This document shows positions 51,661-60,951 of a DNA stretch of 64,000 nt, piece after piece; positions within the stretch are counted from its first letter, which is position 1, and each line of letters starts with the position of its first letter. The DNA lies in contig NZ_JAEULM010000042.1 of NCBI RefSeq assembly GCF_016793825.1, positions 50,523 to 114,522 on the forward strand, given 5' to 3'. The DNA is from Sphingopyxis sp. (GTDB lineage Bacteria > Pseudomonadota > Alphaproteobacteria > Sphingomonadales > Sphingomonadaceae). A model generated the notes under the pieces. It was not told the origin of the DNA, searched no databases, and saw only the letters and a program-made list of their open reading frames with translations. The translations under genes and the position numbers were made by a program.

Positions 51661-51706
51661 GCCCTGTCCCCTTTCGGCCCTTCATAGAAGGCGGCGAGAA
51701 GGCTGG

Positions 51707-52369
51707 CTAGCCGGCGCTGCTGTCCAGAATGGATTCGATCGCGCCATTGACCTGATCGATCGGCGCCATGCCGTCGACCTGACTCACGATCCCACGCGCT
51801 TCGTAGATCGGCAGAATCGGGGCGGTCTTGGCGCGATATTCGGCCATCCGCGTGCGGACCGTTTCTTCATTGTCGTCAGGCCGGCGCTTGAATTCCGTGC
51901 TGCCGCAGACGTCGCAAACATCCGCCACCTTGGGCAGCTTGTAGCGATCATGATAGCCTTCGCCGCATTTGGCGCAACTGAAGCGGCCGGTGATGCGATC
52001 GACAAGCGCATCCTCTTCAACCACCAGCTCGATAACATGGTCGAGCTTGCGGCCGCGGGCGGCGAGAATCCCGTCCAGCGCATCGGCCTGTGCCGCGGTA
52101 CGCGGATAGCCGTCGAAAATCACCGAGGTCGTCCCGCCGAGCGCGTCGAGGCGTTCGCCGATAAGGCCCGAGACGATCTCGTCCGAAACAAGCTCGCCCG
52201 CATCCATCACGGCCTTTGCCTGGACGCCGATCGGGGTGTCGGCCTTGACCGCGGCGCGGAGCATGTCGCCGGTCGAAAGCTGAATCATGCCGCACTCGTC
52301 CTCGAGCCGCGAAGCCTGCGTACCCTTGCCCGCTCCCGGCGGCCCAAGCAAAATGATGTTCAGCGTCAT
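51707..52369 (-). CDS. adk: Adenylate kinase
   Basis: A 220-residue enzyme that equilibrates AMP and ATP with ADP. The P-loop is LGPPGAGKGTQ (residues about 7-17) and the AMP site is FDGYPRTAAQADALD (about 86-100). The LID carries a zinc-binding four-Cys set (FSCAKCGEGY and VCDVCGSTEF, about 128-156), so this is the long, zinc-bearing form. It follows secY by 48 bases, the standard end of the spc operon. Confidence 0.98.
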   Translation of the reverse strand: MTLNIILLGPPGAGKGTQASRLEDECGMIQLSTGDMLRAAVKADTPIGVQAKAVMDAGELVSDEIVSGLIGERLDALGGTTSVIFDGYPRTAAQADALDGILAARGRKLDHVIELVVEEDALVDRITGRFSCAKCGEGYHDRYKLPKVADVCDVCGSTEFKRRPDDNEETVRTRMAEYRAKTAPILPIYEARGIVSQVDGMAPIDQVNGAIESILDSSAG

Positions 52370-52417
52370 GACGGCCCTGTTTCCCCTGCCTTGTCCGAAA
52401 CGCGCCTAGCCGTTCGA

Positions 52418-53791
52418 TCAGCGGCGCGCAACGCCGCCCTTCAACTTCGCCTTCTTGATGAGGTCGCCATATTGATGGGCAAGCATGTGGCTCTGAATCT
52501 GGCTGATCGTGTCGATCGTCACGTTGACGATGATCAGCAGGCTGGTGCCGCCAAGCTGGAACGGCAGACCCGACTGGGCGATGAAATATTCGGGGATGAG
52601 GCAGATGGCCGCGAGATACGCCGCGCCGATCACCGTGATTCGCGTCAGCACGAAATCGAGATAGGCGGCGGTGTTCTTGCCCGGACGGATCCCCGGGATA
52701 AACCCGTTCTGACGCTTCAGATTGTCCGCGGTTTCTTCGGGATTGAAGACGACCGCAACATAGAAGAAGCAGAAGAAGATGATGCCCGCGCCGTACAACG
52801 CCATGTAGAGCGGCTGCCCATGCGCGAGATACTGGTTCATGGTGATCAGGAAATCGCCCCATGCCGATTCGCCCGACACGCTGTTGCCCATCATCTGCGT
52901 GATGGTGAGCGGCATGAGCAGCAGCGACGACGCGAAGATCGGCGGGATGACGCCCGCGGTATTGACCTTCAGCGGCAGATGGCTGCGGTCGGCCTGCATC
53001 ACCCCGCGCTGCGTCGCGCGCTTTGGATATTGGACGAGAACCCGGCGCTGGGACAGTTCCATGAAGCTGATGAAGGCGATGATGATGACCGCGCCGCCGA
53101 CGACCGCGATGATCGTCCCGCCGCCCATCGACCCTTCGCGGACCTGCGTGAACATCTGCCCGAAGCTGCGCGGCAGCTGCGCGAGAATGCCGGCCATGAT
53201 GATCAACGAAACGCCGTTGCCGATGCCGCGGCTGGTGACCTGTTCGCCAAGCCACATCAGGAACAATGTACCGCCGACGATGCTGATCACCGCGCCGATG
53301 CGGAACATCATGCCGGGATCGACGACCGCCGCGATGCCCTGGCTACCGCCAAGCGTTTCGAGGCCGACGGCGATGAAATAGCCCTGGATCGCGGTCAGGA
53401 AGACCGTGCCGTAGCGCGTGTACTGATTGAGCTTCTTGCGTCCGCTCTCGCCCTCTTTCTTCAGCGCGGCGAGGCTCGGTGCGAGGGCCGAGGCGAGCTG
53501 AACGACGATCGATGCGGTAATATAGGGCATGACGCCGAGCGCGATGATGCTCATCCGCTCCAGACTGCCGCCCGAAAAGGTGTTGAAGATATCGAGCACG
53601 CCGCCCGACGCCGCCTGCGAATAGAGCCGCGACAGCGCCACGGGATCGACCCCCGGCAACGGCACGAACGACAGGAAACGAAAGACGATCAGCGCGCCGA
53701 TCGTGAACCAGATGCGGTTCTTGAGTTCGGTCGCCTGGCCGAACTTCGACAAATTCAGATTGGATGCAAGCTGGTCGGCGCGAGAGGCCAT
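52418..53791 (-). CDS. secY: Preprotein translocase subunit SecY
   Basis: The 457-residue channel subunit of the Sec translocon in the inner membrane, with ten hydrophobic segments. Signature blocks are IALGVMPYITASIVVQLASA (20 residues, helix 2) and the plug region LPGVDPVALSRLYSQA. The cytoplasmic loop contains YPKRATQRGVMQADRSHLPL. The C-terminal tail ends KKAKLKGGVARR. The 203-base gap before rplO contains a hairpin; GAGGAAG is the ribosome-binding site. Confidence 0.98.
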   Translation of the reverse strand: MASRADQLASNLNLSKFGQATELKNRIWFTIGALIVFRFLSFVPLPGVDPVALSRLYSQAASGGVLDIFNTFSGGSLERMSIIALGVMPYITASIVVQLASALAPSLAALKKEGESGRKKLNQYTRYGTVFLTAIQGYFIAVGLETLGGSQGIAAVVDPGMMFRIGAVISIVGGTLFLMWLGEQVTSRGIGNGVSLIIMAGILAQLPRSFGQMFTQVREGSMGGGTIIAVVGGAVIIIAFISFMELSQRRVLVQYPKRATQRGVMQADRSHLPLKVNTAGVIPPIFASSLLLMPLTITQMMGNSVSGESAWGDFLITMNQYLAHGQPLYMALYGAGIIFFCFFYVAVVFNPEETADNLKRQNGFIPGIRPGKNTAAYLDFVLTRITVIGAAYLAAICLIPEYFIAQSGLPFQLGGTSLLIIVNVTIDTISQIQSHMLAHQYGDLIKKAKLKGGVARR

Positions 53792-53959
53792 GGGTGTCTT
53801 CCTCGGATAGTCCGGACCGCGCCCCCCGCGACCCGGCGCCTATGTGCGTTCGGAGGTCACGAAGCGCAAGGGGAAAGGCCTATTTTGCGACGCAGCTCGT
53901 CGATACCGGCTGCATCATCCGTTCGCATCGAACGGCGATTCGATCTCGTCATGCAACGA

Positions 53960-53983
53960 GGGGCGGTCCTTTCGAACCGCCCC
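53960..53983 (-). promoter_or_regulatory. Hairpin between rplO and secY
   Basis: GGGGCGGT (53960-53967) pairs with ACCGCCCC (53976-53983) around an 8-base loop, 11 bases beyond the rplO stop in transcript order. There is no T tract, so it is more likely an attenuator, processing or stability element than a full terminator. The rest of the 203-base spacer shows no gene. Confidence 0.55.
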
Positions 53984-53994
53984 TTCGAAAATTC

Positions 53995-54525
53995 TTACTC
54001 AGCCTTGGCTTTGGCGCGGCGCTGGGCCTTCTTGCCGTCGCCTTCGGGCTTGGCTTCAGGCAGTTCGACCTTGCCGCCAGCCTTTTCAACCGCCTCGATC
54101 GCGCCCTTCGACGCACCCGCAACGGCGAAGGTCAGCTTCGCGGTCAGCTCACCCTTGGCGAGGAGGCGGACGCCGTCCTTGCCACCACGGGCAACACCAG
54201 CGGCCTTCAGCGCGTCGTGATCGATCGTCTTCTTGGTATCGAGCTTCTTCGCATCGACGAGCTTCTGGACCTGGCCCAGATTCACGATCGCGAAATCCTT
54301 GCCGAAGATGTTGTTGAAGCCACGCTTCGGAATGCGCATGTGGAGCGGCATCTGGCCGCCCTCGAAGCCGTTGATGGCAACGCCGCTGCGCGCCTTCTGG
54401 CCCTTCTGGCCCCGACCGGCGGTCTTGCCCTTGCCCGAGCCGATGCCGCGTCCGACGCGCATCCGGCCCTTGCGGGCACCGTTGTTGTCACGAAGTTCGT
54501 TAAGCTTGATCGTCATTGTCTGCAC
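53995..54525 (-). CDS. rplO: 50S ribosomal protein L15
   Basis: A 176-residue early-assembly protein. It begins [20 protein letters not shown] after a possible two-residue extension (MQ). It has the Gly/Lys-rich loop [19 protein letters not shown] and [17 protein letters not shown]-terminal extension of about 20 residues is Lys/Arg/Ala-rich ([15 protein letters not shown]) and longer than in E. coli L15. The start at 54525 and the later ATG at 54519 are both possible. Confidence 0.97.
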   Translation of the reverse strand: MQTMTIKLNELRDNNGARKGRMRVGRGIGSGKGKTAGRGQKGQKARSGVAINGFEGGQMPLHMRIPKRGFNNIFGKDFAIVNLGQVQKLVDAKKLDTKKTIDHDALKAAGVARGGKDGVRLLAKGELTAKLTFAVAGASKGAIEAVEKAGGKVELPEAKPEGDGKKAQRRAKAKAE

Positions 54526-54561
54526 TCGCTTTCGCTGTTGTCGCGCTGGGACCGAAAAATT

Positions 54562-54768
54562 TCAGTCCGGTTCGATTTCACTCGATGGCTGGAAGCCCGG
54601 ATAGTCGCCGGCCTTGTCCATCACAATGGCCTGGGCGACATAGCCCCGGCCATCGACACTGGTGATCGCTGGACTGCCATGGAGCTGCCACCCCCGGTTG
54701 AGCAGCCCCTCGACGCGCGCGCAAAAGGCTGCGTCGTCGGGACCGGTCAACAGGCGATAGAGCTTCAC
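54562..54768 (-). CDS. DUF1737 domain protein inside the spc operon
   Basis: A 68-residue protein matching DUF1737: YRLLTGPDDAAFCARVEGLL, followed by NRGWQLHGSPAITSVDG and AQAIV. Proteins of this family are small, cytoplasmic and of unknown function. It lies between rpmD (6 bases away) and rplO (36 bases) on the same strand, so it must be cotranscribed with ribosomal proteins. No ribosomal protein is missing from the operon, so this is an insertion into the canonical order. Codon use and GC content match the neighbours. Confidence 0.85.
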   Translation of the reverse strand: MKLYRLLTGPDDAAFCARVEGLLNRGWQLHGSPAITSVDGRGYVAQAIVMDKAGDYPGFQPSSEIEPD

Positions 54769-54774
54769 TGGCGT

Positions 54775-54960
54775 TTAGCCCTCGATGACTTCCACCATGT
54801 GTGGAAGCTTGCGGATCATGCCGCGCACTTCCGGCGTGTCGACCAGTTCGACCTCGCGGTGCATCTTGCCCAGGCCGAGGCCGGTCAGGATGGCGCGCTG
54901 GCCCTTGGGACGACGGATCGGCGAGCCGATCTGGCGGATCTTGATTGTCTTGTCGGCCAT
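54775..54960 (-). CDS. rpmD: 50S ribosomal protein L30
   Basis: A 61-residue large-subunit protein. [20 protein letters not shown] and [20 protein letters not shown] are the standard L30 strands, followed by [12 protein letters not shown]. It is 4 bases downstream of rpsE and is followed by the DUF1737 gene. Confidence 0.97.
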   Translation of the reverse strand: MADKTIKIRQIGSPIRRPKGQRAILTGLGLGKMHREVELVDTPEVRGMIRKLPHMVEVIEG

Positions 54961-54964
54961 GGTC

Positions 54965-55663
54965 TTACTCCGTCACCGCCGCGGCTTCCGCCTCGGCTGC
55001 GCGGTCGGACGCGCCGCCACGCTTGATCAGGTCCGAAACCTTCTTGCCGCGACGCTGCGCGACCGACTTCGGGCTGGTCTGTTCACCGAGCGCCTCGAAA
55101 GTCGCGCGGATCATGTTGTAGGGGTTCGAGGTGCCGACCGACTTGGTCACCACGTCGGCAACGCCCAGCGATTCGAACACGGCACGCATCGGGCCACCGG
55201 CGATAATACCGGTACCGGCAGGCGCCGAACGCAGCGTCACATTGCCCGCACCGAACACGCCGCGACCGTCATGGTGCAGCGTGCGGCCGTCGCGCAGCGG
55301 AACGCGGATCATCGCCTTCTTCGCCGCAGCGGTCGCCTTCGAAATGGCTTCGGGCACTTCGCGCGCCTTGCCATGACCGAAACCGGCGCGACCCTTGCCG
55401 TCACCGACGACCACGAGCGCGGCGAAACCGAAGCGCTTGCCGCCCTTCACGGTCTTCGAGACGCGGTTGATGTGGACGAGCTTTTCGATCAGCTCTTCGC
55501 CACCTTCTTCGTCGCGCGGACGGCGATCGTCGCGGCGGCCACGGCCACCGTCACGGCCACCACGGCCGCCATCACGCCCGCCGCCACGGCCGCGGCGCGG
55601 GGCCTGGCCATCGGTGGGGGCAGCTTCGGGAGCGCCTTCGACGTTCTGTACTTCGTCTGCCAT
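54965..55663 (-). CDS. rpsE: 30S ribosomal protein S5 with RG-rich N-terminal extension
   Basis: A 232-residue small-subunit protein involved in decoding fidelity. The canonical core starts around residue 58 ([20 protein letters not shown]) and includes [17 protein letters not shown] and the double-stranded RNA-binding-like fold. Residues about 15-50 are an extension built of RGG/RDG units ([18 protein letters not shown]) with an acidic stretch after it, which is absent from E. coli S5. It would extend from the S5 N-terminus on the ribosome surface near the mRNA entry channel. Confidence 0.98.
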   Translation of the reverse strand: MADEVQNVEGAPEAAPTDGQAPRRGRGGGRDGGRGGRDGGRGRRDDRRPRDEEGGEELIEKLVHINRVSKTVKGGKRFGFAALVVVGDGKGRAGFGHGKAREVPEAISKATAAAKKAMIRVPLRDGRTLHHDGRGVFGAGNVTLRSAPAGTGIIAGGPMRAVFESLGVADVVTKSVGTSNPYNMIRATFEALGEQTSPKSVAQRRGKKVSDLIKRGGASDRAAEAEAAAVTE

Positions 55664-55665
55664 AA

Positions 55666-56019
55666 TCAGAACTCCAATCCGCCTTCGCGAGCCGCGTCGG
55701 CCAGCGCCTTGATGCGCCCGTGGAACAGGAAGCCGCCGCGGTCGAACACGACCTGCGTCACGCCCGCCTTCTTGGCGGCAGCGGCGAGGCGCTTGCCAAC
55801 GTCAGCTGCAGCCGCGGTGGTCGCGCCGGTCTTGCCGCGGACGTCCTTGTCGAGCGTCGAAGCCGCAGCCAGCGTTGCGCCGGCGGCGTCGTCGATGAGC
55901 TGCGCATAGATATGACGGCCCGAGCGGTGAACCGAAAGGCGCGGACGCCCGGCGGCACGCTGGCGGAGCGCGGTACGGACACGCTGGCGACGTTTTTGGA
56001 AAGTGGTAAGATGTGCCAT
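55666..56019 (-). CDS. rplR: 50S ribosomal protein L18
   Basis: A 117-residue 5S rRNA-binding protein. It shows [35 protein letters not shown] and the C-terminal [20 protein letters not shown], which is the L18 signature. It sits 2 bases from rpsE and 3 from rplF. Confidence 0.98.
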   Translation of the reverse strand: MAHLTTFQKRRQRVRTALRQRAAGRPRLSVHRSGRHIYAQLIDDAAGATLAAASTLDKDVRGKTGATTAAAADVGKRLAAAAKKAGVTQVVFDRGGFLFHGRIKALADAAREGGLEF

Positions 56020-56022
56020 GGC

Positions 56023-56556
56023 TTACTTCTTCTTGCCTTCTTTGCGGAAGATGTACTCGCCGCGATATTTGATGCCCTTGCCCTTATAGGGCTCGGGCTT
56101 ACGCCAGCGACGGATTTCCGCCGCGACCTGACCGACCTTCTGCTTGTCGATACCGCTGATCTCGATCGTCGTGTTGTCCGGCGTCTTGATCTCGATGCCT
56201 TCAGGCACCGCGAAATCGACATCGTGGCTGTAGCCGAGCTGCAGCTTCAACGTCTTGCCCTGCGAGTTGGCGCGATAGCCGACACCGGTGATTTCGAGGA
56301 CCTTGGTGAAGCCTTCGGTCACGCCCGTGATCAGGTTCTGGACCAGCGTGCGCTGCATGCCCCAGAAAGCGCGTGCTTCGCGGGTGCCGTTCGCCGGCTG
56401 CACCGAGATGCTGCCTTCACCGACTTCATAGGTGATGTTGTCGGACAGCGGCATCGCGAGCGTGCCCTTCGGCCCCTTGACCGACAGCTGGCCGCCATCG
56501 ATCGCGGCGGTGACGCCACTGGGGATCGATACTGCCTTTTTACCAATGCGCGACAT
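56023..56556 (-). CDS. rplF: 50S ribosomal protein L6
   Basis: A 177-residue protein near the sarcin-ricin loop. It starts [20 protein letters not shown]; the L6 signature [20 protein letters not shown] is near the end. It has two tandem domains of about 85 residues. Its ATG overlaps the rpsH stop by one base (TGATG). Confidence 0.98.
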   Translation of the reverse strand: MSRIGKKAVSIPSGVTAAIDGGQLSVKGPKGTLAMPLSDNITYEVGEGSISVQPANGTREARAFWGMQRTLVQNLITGVTEGFTKVLEITGVGYRANSQGKTLKLQLGYSHDVDFAVPEGIEIKTPDNTTIEISGIDKQKVGQVAAEIRRWRKPEPYKGKGIKYRGEYIFRKEGKKK

Positions 56557-56960
56557 CAGAACACCTCCGCCAGCACTTCGCCGCCGACATTATGTTCGCG
56601 TGCTTCGGCGTCCGAAAGAACGCCGCGCGGGGTCGACACGATGGTGATGCCCAGGCCGTTGCGAATGATCGGCAGTTCCTTCGAACCCGAATAGACGCGG
56701 CGGCCCGGCTTCGAAACGCGCGCCACATGGCGGATCGCCGGCTGCCCTTCGAAATATTTGAGTTCGATGCGGATGCCCTTGTGCTGGCCCTTGGCACCCA
56801 GCGCTTCTTCGCTGTAGCCGCGGATATAGCCTTCGCGCTGGAGAACATCGAGAACGCGGACACGCAACGTCGAGGCCGGCGTCAGGACGCTGTCCTTCTT
56901 CGCCGTCTGGCCGTTGCGGATGCGGGTGAGCATATCACCCAGGGGATCGGTCATTGCCAT
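56556..56960 (-). CDS. rpsH: 30S ribosomal protein S8
   Basis: A 134-residue protein. In E. coli, S8 binds helix 21 of 16S rRNA and represses the spc operon. It begins [20 protein letters not shown] and ends with the S8 signature [23 protein letters not shown] 56954 is an alternative start. Whether the mRNA site for autoregulation (near rplE in E. coli) exists here was not evident by eye. Confidence 0.98.
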   Translation of the reverse strand: MAMTDPLGDMLTRIRNGQTAKKDSVLTPASTLRVRVLDVLQREGYIRGYSEEALGAKGQHKGIRIELKYFEGQPAIRHVARVSKPGRRVYSGSKELPIIRNGLGITIVSTPRGVLSDAEAREHNVGGEVLAEVF

Positions 56961-56972
56961 CTGTTAAGTCCC

Positions 56973-57278
56973 TTACCAGCTCGACTTCACAACACCGGGG
57001 ATCAGGCCCTTGTTGGCCAGATCGCGGAGCTGGATGCGGCACAGCCGGAATTTGCGATAATAAGCGCGCGGACGCCCGGTCAGTTCGCACCGGTTACGGA
57101 TGCGGGTCGGGTTACCGTTGCGCGGAATTTCCGCCATCTTGAGGCGGGCGATCAGACGTTCGCCATCGTCGAGCGAGGTGTCTGCCGCAATCGCCTTCAG
57201 CTTCGCATAACGGCCGGCATATTTCTTCATCAGCTGCTTGCGACGCTCGTTCTTGTTCGTCGAACTCAGTTTCGCCAT
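56973..57278 (-). CDS. rpsN: 30S ribosomal protein S14, zinc-free long form
   Basis: A 101-residue S14 of the long type: [20 protein letters not shown] at the start and [20 protein letters not shown], then [21 protein letters not shown] (final block 21 residues, split here as [11 protein letters not shown] and [10 protein letters not shown]). It has only two Cys, not the four-Cys zinc ribbon of the short form. S14 is in the head of the small subunit. Confidence 0.98.
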   Translation of the reverse strand: MAKLSSTNKNERRKQLMKKYAGRYAKLKAIAADTSLDDGERLIARLKMAEIPRNGNPTRIRNRCELTGRPRAYYRKFRLCRIQLRDLANKGLIPGVVKSSW

Positions 57279-57328
57279 GACTTAAGTTCTCTTTCCTTCT
57301 TGAAAGAGCCGGCCTGGTCCCAAAGGGA

Positions 57329-57907
57329 TCAGGCGGCTTCCTTTTCCTGCGCTTCGATCGGGAAGGGGAAGCCGAACAGCTTGAGCAGTTCGCGCGCTTC
57401 GTCGTCCGTACGAGCGGTGGTGGTGACGATCACGTCCATGCCGCGCACCTGGTCGATGCGGTCATAGTTGATCTCGGGGAAGATGATCTGTTCCTTCAGG
57501 CCCATGGCATAGTTGCCACGGCCGTCGAAGCTGGTTGCCGACACGCCGCGAAAGTCGCGGATGCGCGGCATCGCGATCGTGATCAGGCGATCGAGGAACT
57601 CGTACATGCGGGCGCGGCGCAAGGTGACCTTGCAACCGATCGGCATGCCTTCGCGCAGCTTGAACTGCGCGATCGACTTCTTTGCCTTGGTCACGACAGG
57701 CTTCTGGCCCGCGATCAGCTCCATCTCGGAAGCCGCCGCTTCGACCTTCTTCTTGTCCTGCGTGGCTTCGCCGACGCCCATGTTGAGCGTGATCTTTTCG
57801 ATCTTCGGCACTTCCATCGCATTCTTGTAACCGAATTTCTCGGTCATCGCCTTGACGATCACATCGTCATAGCGCTTGCGCATGCGGGGGGTGTAAGCAT
57901 CAGCCAT
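57329..57907 (-). CDS. rplE: 50S ribosomal protein L5
   Basis: A 192-residue 5S rRNA- and tRNA-contacting protein. The blocks [39 protein letters not shown] and the C-terminal [20 protein letters not shown] are diagnostic. A short N-terminal addition ([15 protein letters not shown]) is normal for the clade. Its start overlaps the rplX end by 8 bases. Confidence 0.98.
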   Translation of the reverse strand: MADAYTPRMRKRYDDVIVKAMTEKFGYKNAMEVPKIEKITLNMGVGEATQDKKKVEAAASEMELIAGQKPVVTKAKKSIAQFKLREGMPIGCKVTLRRARMYEFLDRLITIAMPRIRDFRGVSATSFDGRGNYAMGLKEQIIFPEINYDRIDQVRGMDVIVTTTARTDDEARELLKLFGFPFPIEAQEKEAA

Positions 57908-58217
57908 TGATCGTCTCCCCGGACTTCACGGCCACGCGGACCTTCTTGCCGTCCTTGGTTTCAAAGCGGACGCGCGTCGGCTTGCCGGTCTTGGGATCGG
58001 CGAGCGCGACCTTGCTCGCGAAGAGCGGCGCTTCCTTGCGTTCCAGACCACCCTGCGGGTTCGCCTGACTCGGCTTGCGGTGGCGGGTGATGACGTTGAC
58101 GCCCGCGACGACGAGCTTGCCGTCCTTGGGCAGGCTCTGCGTCACTTCGCCGGTCTTGCCCTTGTCCTTGCCGGACAGGACGATGACGGTGTCACCCTTC
58201 TTGATCTTGTTCGCCAT
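57900..58217 (-). CDS. rplX: 50S ribosomal protein L24
   Basis: A 105-residue assembly initiator. The KOW motif is [20 protein letters not shown] at residues about 5-24, followed by [19 protein letters not shown] and the terminal region with [20 protein letters not shown]. It is separated from rplN by 2 bases. Confidence 0.98.
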   Translation of the reverse strand: MANKIKKGDTVIVLSGKDKGKTGEVTQSLPKDGKLVVAGVNVITRHRKPSQANPQGGLERKEAPLFASKVALADPKTGKPTRVRFETKDGKKVRVAVKSGETING

Positions 58218-58219
58218 GG

Positions 58220-58588
58220 TCAGAGTACCTCCGGCGCCAGGCTGATGATCTTCATATAGCCACGGCCGCGCAGTTCGCGGACGACGGGGCCGAAGATACG
58301 GGTGCCGATCGGCTCTTCATTCTTGTTGACGAGCACGGCGGCGTTGCTGTCGAAACGGATGACCGAGCCGTCGGCGCGGCGCACATCCTTTGCGGTGCGG
58401 ACGATGACGGCGCGATGCACGTCGCCCTTCTTCACCTTGCCGCGCGGCTGTGCTTCCTTGATCGACACGACGATCACATCGCCGACGCCGGCGGTGCGAC
58501 GCTTCGACCCGCCCAGCACCTTGATGCACTGAACGCGCTTCGCGCCGCTGTTGTCCGCGACTTCCAATTGTGACTGCATCTGAATCAT
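58220..58588 (-). CDS. rplN: 50S ribosomal protein L14
   Basis: A 122-residue protein at the subunit interface. [20 protein letters not shown] at the start and the signature [20 protein letters not shown], ending with [11 protein letters not shown], are canonical. The 64 bases between this gene and rpsQ show no feature. Confidence 0.98.
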   Translation of the reverse strand: MIQMQSQLEVADNSGAKRVQCIKVLGGSKRRTAGVGDVIVVSIKEAQPRGKVKKGDVHRAVIVRTAKDVRRADGSVIRFDSNAAVLVNKNEEPIGTRIFGPVVRELRGRGYMKIISLAPEVL

Positions 58589-58652
58589 CGATGCATTTCC
58601 TTCTTCCTTGGCCTACCGGGTCGTCCCGGCGGTTCCGTGAAACGATGAAGCC

Positions 58653-58919
58653 TCAGACTTCGGCTGCCTTGGCCTTGATCGAGGTTTCGACGGTGTCGAG
58701 AACCTTCCAGGTCTTCAGCTTCGAAATCGGCTTCGTCTCCTCGATGCGGACGGTCTGGCCAGCCTTGACGCTGTTGTTCTCATCATGGGCGTGATACTTC
58801 TTCGAACGGCGGATGATCTTGCCGTAGAGCGGGTGCTTCACCTTACGCTCCACTTTCACCACGACGGTCTTGTCGCCTTTGTCGGACACCACCGTGCCAG
58901 TCAGAATGCGCTTCGGCAT
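58653..58919 (-). CDS. rpsQ: 30S ribosomal protein S17
   Basis: An 88-residue OB-fold protein binding 16S rRNA early in assembly. [20 protein letters not shown] and the signature [19 protein letters not shown] are present. It lies 12 bases from rpmC. Confidence 0.98.
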   Translation of the reverse strand: MPKRILTGTVVSDKGDKTVVVKVERKVKHPLYGKIIRRSKKYHAHDENNSVKAGQTVRIEETKPISKLKTWKVLDTVETSIKAKAAEV

Positions 58920-58931
58920 GGGTCGGTCTCC

Positions 58932-59135
58932 TTACTTGGCAGCCGAGCGCGAACGCCCGGTCTGTTCGGTCTTGACGCGCGCAATGGTGCGACGCACTTC
59001 CTTGACCCGCGACGGCTTCTCCAGCTGACCGGTGGCGGCCTGGAAGCGGAGGTTGAACGCCTCGCGCTTCAGTTCGCCGAGCTGCTCGGAGAGCTGGTCG
59101 TCGGTCTTCTTGGTCAGATCTTCGGTCTTGGCCAT
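58932..59135 (-). CDS. rpmC: 50S ribosomal protein L29
   Basis: A 67-residue helical hairpin protein at the exit tunnel. It reads [20 protein letters not shown], with [20 protein letters not shown] as the L29 signature. The open frame runs further upstream through rplP, but only the part from ATG 59135 has coding character. It lies 5 bases downstream of rplP. Confidence 0.97.
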   Translation of the reverse strand: MAKTEDLTKKTDDQLSEQLGELKREAFNLRFQAATGQLEKPSRVKEVRRTIARVKTEQTGRSRSAAK

Positions 59136-59140
59136 GGCCC

Positions 59141-59572
59141 TCAACCCTCCAGGTGCGAGGTGTCGCCGAGGCGGGCAACGACCTTCGTCTTGATCGGCAG
59201 CTTCATCGCCGCACGTTCGAACGCCAGCGCGGCCACGGGGCCGGGAACGCCGTCGAGTTCGAACAGGATGCGGCCGGGCTTGACGCGGGCGGCCCAATAT
59301 TCAGGCGAGCCCTTGCCCTTGCCCATACGGACTTCGGCCGGCTTCGACGACACGGGGACGTCGGGGAAGATGCGGATCCAGAGGCGACCCTGGCGCTTGA
59401 TCGCACGGCTGATCGCGCGGCGAGCCGCCTCGATCTGGCGCGCGGTAATACGCTCGGGTTCCATCGCCTTCAGGCCGTACGACCCGAAGTTCAGGCTGGT
59501 GCCACCCTTGGCGAGACCATGGATGCGGCCCTTGAAAGCCTTGCGGAACTTGGTTTTTTTCGGTTGCAGCAT
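59141..59572 (-). CDS. rplP: 50S ribosomal protein L16
   Basis: A 143-residue protein near the A site. [40 protein letters not shown] and [20 protein letters not shown] (L16 signature) are present. It is followed by rpmC after 5 bases. Confidence 0.98.
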   Translation of the reverse strand: MLQPKKTKFRKAFKGRIHGLAKGGTSLNFGSYGLKAMEPERITARQIEAARRAISRAIKRQGRLWIRIFPDVPVSSKPAEVRMGKGKGSPEYWAARVKPGRILFELDGVPGPVAALAFERAAMKLPIKTKVVARLGDTSHLEG

Positions 59573-59583
59573 GTCAGCAGTCC

Positions 59584-60291
59584 TTAGCGGCGATCATCGC
59601 GAGCCGGACGGACACCGGTCGTCTGTGCGTCGAGCATCAGACGGTCGGTTGCCATCGGATCGTGTCCGAGAATCTCGCCCTTGAAGATCCACACCTTGAT
59701 CCCGCACACGCCGTATGCGGTGTGGGCGGTCGATTCGGCATAGTCGACATTGGCGCGCAGCGTGTGCAGCGGCACCCGGCCTTCGCGGTACCATTCGGTG
59801 CGAGCGATTTCCGCGCCGCCCAGACGGCCGGCGCAGTTGATGCGGATGCCTTCGGCGCCCAGACGCATCGCCGACTGAACCGCGCGCTTCATGGCGCGGC
59901 GGAACGCGACACGGCGTTCGAGCTGGTCCGCAATGCCCTGCCCGACGAGCTTGGCATCGACTTCCGGCTTGCGGATTTCAACGATATTCAGCGACACGTC
60001 GCTGCCGGTCAGTTCGCCCAGCTTCTTGCGAAGCCTTTCGATGTCGGCGCCCTTCTTGCCGATGATGACGCCCGGACGGGCGGCATAGATCGACACGCGG
60101 CACAGCTTGGCCGGACGTTCGATCACGACCTTCGAGATCGCGGCCTGCGGCAGGGTCTTGAACACATACTGACGGATCTTCAGATCCTCGACCAGCATGC
60201 GACCATAGTCCTGGCCTTCGGCGAACCAGCGGCTGTCCCAGGTGCGGTTGACCTGCAGGCGCAGGCCGATCGGATTGCTCTTCTGGCCCAT
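59584..60291 (-). CDS. rpsC: 30S ribosomal protein S3
   Basis: A 235-residue mRNA-entry protein. [20 protein letters not shown] begins the protein, and the KH domain contains [20 protein letters not shown] (20 residues, with the GxxG loop GKKG). The C-terminal domain has [20 protein letters not shown]. It is next to rplV with 1 base between them. Confidence 0.98.
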   Translation of the reverse strand: MGQKSNPIGLRLQVNRTWDSRWFAEGQDYGRMLVEDLKIRQYVFKTLPQAAISKVVIERPAKLCRVSIYAARPGVIIGKKGADIERLRKKLGELTGSDVSLNIVEIRKPEVDAKLVGQGIADQLERRVAFRRAMKRAVQSAMRLGAEGIRINCAGRLGGAEIARTEWYREGRVPLHTLRANVDYAESTAHTAYGVCGIKVWIFKGEILGHDPMATDRLMLDAQTTGVRPARDDRR

Positions 60292-60292
60292 C

Positions 60293-60673
60293 TTACGCCT
60301 CTTCTTCCTGTTCGCGCACGACGATGCGGATGCGGCTGAAGGGCTTGACGATCCGGGTCGACTTGCCGCGGCCGCGAGCGTGCCAGCGCTTCATCGAGAT
60401 CGACTTGCCCACGCTCGCTTCCTTGACGACCAGCGCGTCAACGTCGAGATTGTGGTTGTTCTCCGCATTCGCGACGGCGCTGGCGAGAACCTTGCGGACA
60501 TCGACGGCCATCGCCTTCTTCGAGAAGGCGAGAACGTTCATCGCGTCTTCGACCTTGCGGCCACGGATCAGCGCCGCGACGAGGTTCAGCTTTTGCGCCG
60601 AGCCGCGAATCTGCGTGCCGACCGAGAGAGCCTCGTTATCGGCAACGCGGCGGGGGGACTTTTCCTTGCCCAT
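60293..60673 (-). CDS. rplV: 50S ribosomal protein L22
   Basis: A 126-residue protein lining the exit tunnel, with a beta-hairpin that contacts erythromycin-class sites. It has [20 protein letters not shown], then [20 protein letters not shown]. It overlaps the rpsS stop/start region by one base. Confidence 0.98.
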   Translation of the reverse strand: MGKEKSPRRVADNEALSVGTQIRGSAQKLNLVAALIRGRKVEDAMNVLAFSKKAMAVDVRKVLASAVANAENNHNLDVDALVVKEASVGKSISMKRWHARGRGKSTRIVKPFSRIRIVVREQEEEA

Positions 60674-60948
60674 TAGCGTTTGCCCTTCTTGTCGGCCGCG
60701 TGACCGGGGAAGAAGCGCGTCGGCGCAAATTCACCCAGCTTCATGCCGACCATGTCTTCGTTCACCGACACCGGCACGAACTTGCGGCCGTTGTAGACGT
60801 TGAAGGTCAACCCGACGAACTGCGGCAGGATGGTGGACCGACGCGACCAGGTCTTGATCGGGGCAGAGCTGCCGCCGTCCTGGGCCGTTTCGGCTTTCTT
60901 GAGGAGATGAAGGTCCACGAAAGGACCCTTCCAGACCGAGCGAGCCAT
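60673..60948 (-). CDS. rpsS: 30S ribosomal protein S19
   Basis: A 91-residue head protein. [20 protein letters not shown] and the signature [20 protein letters not shown], then [16 protein letters not shown], are canonical. Confidence 0.98.
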   Translation of the reverse strand: MARSVWKGPFVDLHLLKKAETAQDGGSSAPIKTWSRRSTILPQFVGLTFNVYNGRKFVPVSVNEDMVGMKLGEFAPTRFFPGHAADKKGKR

Positions 60949-60951
60949 GGC

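Noticed and set aside
51257-54220. A 987-codon open frame on the plus strand across the SRPBCC gene, adk and secY
   Set aside because: It is antisense to three conserved genes and has charged, repetitive composition without any family motif.
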